Assembly: GCF_030815955.1 (NCBI RefSeq)
Contig: NZ_JAUSXK010000001.1
Coordinates: 2,170,001-2,234,000, forward strand
Direction of reading: 5' to 3'
Source: Microbacterium murale
Lineage (GTDB): Bacteria; Actinomycetota; Actinomycetes; Actinomycetales; Microbacteriaceae
DNA length: 64,000 nucleotides
Below the pieces are notes generated by a model. The model searched no databases. It worked only from the letters and a program-made list of their open reading frames with translations, and was not told the DNA's origin. Below, one piece after another: positions 60,340 to 64,000 of the stretch. A program made the position numbers and the translations under genes. How positions within the stretch are numbered: the first letter of the stretch is position 1; every line of letters begins with the position of its first letter.

Positions 60340-61494
60340 ATGAAGATCACCGGCTACCGCACACTGCGCACCGTCCATGACTGGGGACGCCCGGTCGGCG
60401 ACGTCAACGGGTTCATCGCGTCCGGAGTCACCGACGTCCCCCTGGTGATCCTCGAGACCGACGAAGGTATCGAGGGCATCGGGATGGGATCGCATGCCGA
60501 CCTCGACCGGCTCTTCTCTGCGCTCGAAGGGCAGGACCCCAGGGCGGTGTCGACGTTGTACGACCGGATGCTGGCACGCGTCTTCAAGTCTTCCCACGCC
60601 GGTGCCACCTTCGGCGGCATTGGCACGTTCGACACCGCGCTGTGGGACCTGAAGGCGAAGATCGCCGGTGAGCCGCTGTGGCGTCTGCTCGGTGCGGGCG
60701 ATCGCTTCGTGCCCGGATACGCGTCGGCGCTGGATGCCGCGTTGACTGACGAGCAGCTCGCTGAGATCTACGAGAGGTTCGCCGATCGCGGCTTCCGCTC
60801 GGCCAAACTCAAGGGCGGACGCAATCTGCAGGCGGATCTGCGCAGGTTCGAGATCGTCAGAGGGCTGCTCGCGCGCAATGACGCCGACCCTGCGCTCATG
60901 CTCGACGCGAACGAGTCGTGGAACCTCAAACAAGCGGTGCGGTACATCACGGCCCTGGAGGAGCAAGTCACCCTCACCTGGGTCGAGGAGCCGTTGCGGC
61001 GATGGGACGCGGCGGGTCATGCTCGCCTGAGCGCCGCGATCAAGGCCTCCGTCGCCACCGGTGAGAACCTCACTGGGCTCGAGCAGTACCGTCCCCTGCT
61101 GGATGCCGGCGGCGCTGACATCGTCCAGGCCGGTGCCGTATGGGGGATCACGCATTTTCTGCGCGTCGCGATCACGGCGCACAGCCGCGACCTTCCGGTC
61201 AGTCCGGTCGGGCTCACAGCGAATCACTCCGTCACGGCCGCTGCAGCCGCAGTGCCCAACCACCTCTCGGCGGAGATCCAGGATCTCGGATCCCCGCTCG
61301 GTCTGCGACTGGATCAGGAGTTCTGTGATGGCGGTGTCGTGCTCGGCGATCGCCCAGGAGTGGGCATCGAGATCGACGAGCCGGCGATCGAGGAAGCGCG
61401 TCGCTCGGGCGATTGGTTGGAGCCGGCGGGCCCGCACGTGCGCTCGCCGCGGGCGGGACTGCGGATGATCGACGACGGCACCTGGGAAGAGTGA
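60340..61494 (+). CDS. mandelate racemase/enolase-superfamily acid-sugar dehydratase
   Basis: 384 aa. Likely removes water from a sugar acid to a 2-keto-3-deoxy acid, or racemises a hydroxy acid. Barrel motifs: K156-L-K158 (K-x-K base), metal ligands D189 (LDANESW), E216 (VEEPL) and E242 (TGENLTG), and H272 in GITHFL as second candidate base. The N-terminal capping domain has GTFDTALWDLKAK at about 95-107. ATG chosen at the conserved start, with AAGGG before it; the frame opens 72 nt earlier. First gene of a coupled operon with a metallohydrolase, a dehydrogenase and a CoA-transferase. Confidence 0.88.
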   Translation: MKITGYRTLRTVHDWGRPVGDVNGFIASGVTDVPLVILETDEGIEGIGMGSHADLDRLFSALEGQDPRAVSTLYDRMLARVFKSSHAGATFGGIGTFDTALWDLKAKIAGEPLWRLLGAGDRFVPGYASALDAALTDEQLAEIYERFADRGFRSAKLKGGRNLQADLRRFEIVRGLLARNDADPALMLDANESWNLKQAVRYITALEEQVTLTWVEEPLRRWDAAGHARLSAAIKASVATGENLTGLEQYRPLLDAGGADIVQAGAVWGITHFLRVAITAHSRDLPVSPVGLTANHSVTAAAAAVPNHLSAEIQDLGSPLGLRLDQEFCDGGVVLGDRPGVGIEIDEPAIEEARRSGDWLEPAGPHVRSPRAGLRMIDDGTWEE

Positions 61495-62450
61495 TGCAGA
61501 TCCGACCAGGCGTGCACCGCATCGTCGCGCCCCTCGGCGAGCGCTTCATCGCGATGTACCTGCTCACCGGCCCCGAAGGCGCTCTGCTCTTCGACACCGG
61601 TGTCGCCGACTCCGTGCCCGGCACTCTGCTGCCGTACTTCGACGAGATCGGCTTCGATCCGGCTGAACTGCGATGGGTGATCAGTTCGCACTGCGACTTC
61701 GATCACACCGGGGGCAACGCCGCGCTGCGGGCGGTCGCGTCGAACGCCGAGTTCCTCGCAGGCCGCGCCGACGTGCCGATGACGGAGGACGTCGAGCTCC
61801 TCATCTCAGGGCGGTACGGAGAGTTCGCAGCCCGCGATCGCTTCGACGATCCGCCGGAGACGACCGCGGAGGTGCGTCGTTCGACCGGTCTGGTCGCGGT
61901 GGGCCGTGCGCTGGACGGCGGAGAGGTCTTCGATCTCGGCGACCGCACGATCGAGGTGCTCGCCGTGCCGGGGCACTCGCCGGGTCATCTCGCCCTCTGG
62001 GACGCCACGAACCGCACGGCGCTCATCTCCGACGCAGTACTCGGCGAGACGGTGCCGACCGCAGACGGCCGGGCGGCGTTCCCGCCCACCTATCGGGACA
62101 CGGTCGCGTATGTCGACAGCATCCGTCGCCTGCACGCGCTCGAGGCCGATCTGCTGCTGACCGCGCACTACCCGGTGTACGACGGGGACGGAGTGGAGGC
62201 CTTCCTGGATGAGTCGCTCGCCTACACAGAGCTCGTCGACCGTGTGATCGAAGAGGTGCTCGCCTCGGGGGAGGAGCTCGCCTCGCTCGAACTCATCCGA
62301 CGAGCGGCACCCAGCCTCGGACCATGGCCGGATGCCGCCGTCGAGTACCTCATCTTCCCGATGACCGGGAACCTGGAACGCTTGGTCGACCAGGCGCGCG
62401 TGATCGAGGGGGAGCGCGATGGCGTCCGTACCTGGAGGAGAGCCGCATGA
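61494..62450 (+). CDS. metallo-beta-lactamase-fold hydrolase with altered metal motif
   Basis: 318 aa. The beta-lactamase fold begins GVHRIVAPLGERF... with the motif H66-C-D-F-D70-H71, where the second His of the canonical H-x-H-x-D-H is replaced by Asp68. Further ligand candidates are H in VPGHSPGHL, D in ISDAVLG and H in LLTAHYPVY. The C-terminal part is longer than glyoxalase II and helical. It may hydrolyse a lactone or thioester in this pathway. The ATG shares a base with the dehydratase stop (TGATG), and its stop overlaps the dehydrogenase start by 4 nt, so it is clearly part of the pathway. Confidence 0.85.
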   Translation: MQIRPGVHRIVAPLGERFIAMYLLTGPEGALLFDTGVADSVPGTLLPYFDEIGFDPAELRWVISSHCDFDHTGGNAALRAVASNAEFLAGRADVPMTEDVELLISGRYGEFAARDRFDDPPETTAEVRRSTGLVAVGRALDGGEVFDLGDRTIEVLAVPGHSPGHLALWDATNRTALISDAVLGETVPTADGRAAFPPTYRDTVAYVDSIRRLHALEADLLLTAHYPVYDGDGVEAFLDESLAYTELVDRVIEEVLASGEELASLELIRRAAPSLGPWPDAAVEYLIFPMTGNLERLVDQARVIEGERDGVRTWRRAA

Positions 62451-63511
62451 CGACCGCGATCACGGATCGGCCAGTGCGCCTCGGCGCGATCGGCGCCGGG
62501 TGGTGGGCCACCAGCAACCACTTCCCCTTGTTCGCCGCGCGGGACGACGTAGACCTCGTCGGCGTCTGCGGCAGAGGTCCGGGGCTGGATGCGGTGCGTG
62601 AGAAGTTCGGATTCACGTTCGCCACGGAGGACGCGACCGCGCTGCTGGACGCCGACATCGACGCGGTGGTGATCTCCACCCCGCACGATCTGCACCACCC
62701 GCTCGCCGCGCAGGCGCTCGAGCGCGGGTTGCACGTGCTGTGCGAGAAGCCGATGACGCTGCACGCCGACCAGGCTTGGGACCTCGCCGCTCGCGCAGAG
62801 CAGGCGGACACGGTCTTCCTCGTCCCCTACGGGTGGAACTACAAACCGTTCACCGTGGCGGCGAAGCGGATGCTGGAGGCCGGCGACATCGGCGAGATCC
62901 AGTACGCCCTGTGTCACATGGCCTCGCCCACCAGGGGGCTGTTCGGCACCGACCCGACGCACATGCTGGAGCGCTGGAACTCCGACACCGCGCCGGACCC
63001 GAGCACCTGGTCGAGCCCGGAGCACGGCGGAGGCTACGCGCACGGACAGCTCACGCATTCCTCCGCCTTGCTGTTCTGGCTGACCGGTCTGCGCGCTGCG
63101 TCTGTCGCCGGACGAGTCATCAACGCCGGCGCTCCCGTCGACCTGTTCGACGCCGGTGTTATACGTTTCGACAACGGTGCTGTCGGCTCGCTCTCTGGTG
63201 CGGCGACGCTCGCGGACGGCGACAAGTACCAGGTCGACATCCGGCTGTTCGGCACGGAAGGCGTGCTGATGATCGACGTGGAGCGGGAACGGGTGAGCCT
63301 CAGTCGTTACGACGGCCGCCGAGAAGAACGCGCCATCGCACCCGGCGAGGGAGACTACGAATGCCTCGTGCCGCCGGCCCGCTTCATCGAGCTGATCACC
63401 GGCGCCAGCCGCGAGAACAACTCGGACGTCACGGTGGCCGCCCGCTCCGTCGAGCTCATCGACGCCCTGCTGCGCTCGTCGGCAGCCGGCGGCGCCGACA
63501 CTGCCGTCTGA
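62447..63511 (+). CDS. Gfo/Idh/MocA-family oxidoreductase
   Basis: 354 aa. NAD(P)-binding GAIGAGWWATSNHFP at residues about 13-28 and the EKPMTLH signature. The C-terminal sheet domain holds YGWNYKPF and the substrate-side H in HGQLTHSSALLFW. Oxidises or reduces a sugar or sugar acid. AGGAG before the ATG; overlaps the metallohydrolase by 4 nt. Distinct from the 1.5-kb paralogue in sequence and context. Confidence 0.9.
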   Translation: MTTAITDRPVRLGAIGAGWWATSNHFPLFAARDDVDLVGVCGRGPGLDAVREKFGFTFATEDATALLDADIDAVVISTPHDLHHPLAAQALERGLHVLCEKPMTLHADQAWDLAARAEQADTVFLVPYGWNYKPFTVAAKRMLEAGDIGEIQYALCHMASPTRGLFGTDPTHMLERWNSDTAPDPSTWSSPEHGGGYAHGQLTHSSALLFWLTGLRAASVAGRVINAGAPVDLFDAGVIRFDNGAVGSLSGAATLADGDKYQVDIRLFGTEGVLMIDVERERVSLSRYDGRREERAIAPGEGDYECLVPPARFIELITGASRENNSDVTVAARSVELIDALLRSSAAGGADTAV

Positions 63512-63553
63512 CGCATCCCGAACCGAACCTCACCGATCTGAAACCGAGAAACC

Positions 63554-64000
63554 ATGACTGACCCGTCCTCCCGCGGCATCCTCGACGGCTACCGCGTCAT
63601 CGACTGCTCGATCGCGATGGCCGGCCCGTTCGCGGCCCAGCGACTCGGCGACCTCGGCGCCGACGTCATCAAGGTCGAGCCGACCGCCGGCGAATGGCAG
63701 CGGTTCGCCGCAGCCGGAGGTGCCAAGGGCAATGAGATCAACGTCTCGTTCCTCTCCCTGAATCGCAACAAGCGCTCTCTCGCGGTCGATCTGAAGACAG
63801 ACGGTGGACGAGAGGTCGTGCGCGAACTCATCGTCGGCGCCGATGTGTTCCTGCAGAACTACCGTCCGGGCGTCGCGGCACGCCTCGGCCTCGACTACGA
63901 GACGCTGTCGGCGATCAATCCGTCGCTGGTCTACGTGTCGATGTCCGGGTACGGCGAAGACGGCCCGTACCGCGATCGGCCGGGCCAGGACCTCCTGCTG
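63554..64000 (+). CDS. CaiB/BaiF family III CoA-transferase, cut by the window end
   Basis: The first 149 residues of a family III CoA-transferase, which moves CoA between carboxylic acids. Typical N-terminus: LDGYRVIDCSIAMAGPFA, RLGDLGADVIKVEP, NRNKRSLAVDL, DVFLQNYRPGVAARLGLDY and SMSGYGEDGPY. The catalytic Asp (about residue 170 in known members) lies beyond the window. It follows the dehydrogenase after 42 nt, in the same direction, and so is probably the next step, activating a carboxylic acid product. Unusual company for a sugar operon. Confidence 0.9.
   Translation, partial: MTDPSSRGILDGYRVIDCSIAMAGPFAAQRLGDLGADVIKVEPTAGEWQRFAAAGGAKGNEINVSFLSLNRNKRSLAVDLKTDGGREVVRELIVGADVFLQNYRPGVAARLGLDYETLSAINPSLVYVSMSGYGEDGPYRDRPGQDLLL

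Overview
The window is high-GC, densely coded DNA typical of a Gram-positive actinobacterium, most likely Microbacteriaceae and Microbacterium-like. This rests on gene families and style, not on a search. The families are a DUF3073 mini-protein, a sterol-carrier-like SCP_3 protein, an Rv2578c-type radical SAM enzyme, HmuTUV with an HtaA-domain surface protein, HelD, and lipoproteins in place of periplasmic proteins. At least ten genes carry a TANNNT hexamer exactly 6 nt before an ATG or GTG, the signature of leaderless actinobacterial transcription. No rRNA, tRNA, CRISPR array, prophage or insertion sequence was recognised. No gene-free stretch exceeds 300 bases.

Layout. 1-7.9 kb: the end of a GNAT acetyltransferase, then a sugar or polyol locus. 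A leftward operon (binding lipoprotein, Gfo/Idh dehydrogenase, TIM-barrel isomerase) faces a rightward one (RbsA-like ATPase with a 1-nt frameshift, RbsC-like permease, ROK regulator). 7.9-9.9 kb: purD and a CoA-type NUDIX hydrolase. 9.9-19.1 kb: a carbohydrate locus with a DeoR regulator, GH4 glycosidase, binding lipoprotein, SIS-domain isomerase/deglycase, two permeases, PfkB kinase and a glycosidase-like lipoprotein. 19.1-26.9 kb: an SCP_3 protein and an iron/heme locus (hmuTUV divergent from an HtaA surface protein and a siderophore-interacting reductase, with two DtxR-type boxes between). 27-32 kb: two small unknown genes, then purM-purF-MFS exporter.

32-40 kb: DUF3073 protein, universal stress protein, a PadR/DUF4097 autoregulated pair, a Tat-type secreted protein, a TipA-like MerR regulator, a nitroreductase, a FAD/Rieske oxidoreductase and two CrcB fluoride-channel genes. 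40-51.9 kb: a TetR regulator with an RND pump, HelD, aldose epimerase, a DEAD-box helicase with a very long repetitive basic N-terminus, an unknown protein and YaeQ. 52-54 kb: the Rv2578c-like radical SAM protein, split by a 345-residue LAGLIDADG intein placed exactly at the third cysteine of its [4Fe-4S] motif. 54-64 kb: a second carbohydrate locus with a beta-helix glycosidase/lyase-like protein, two permeases, a binding lipoprotein, a GntR regulator, an enolase-superfamily acid-sugar dehydratase, a metallo-beta-lactamase-fold hydrolase, a Gfo/Idh dehydrogenase and the start of a CaiB/BaiF CoA-transferase.

The three sugar loci each pair an importer with intracellular enzymes and a local regulator. 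The second and third have no ATPase gene and probably share an MsmK/UgpC-like ATPase encoded elsewhere. The best candidates for something new are the intein at the iron-sulfur cysteine, the acid-sugar plus CoA-transferase cluster, a 77-bp intergenic repeat present twice, and several unusually long palindromic gene-end elements.
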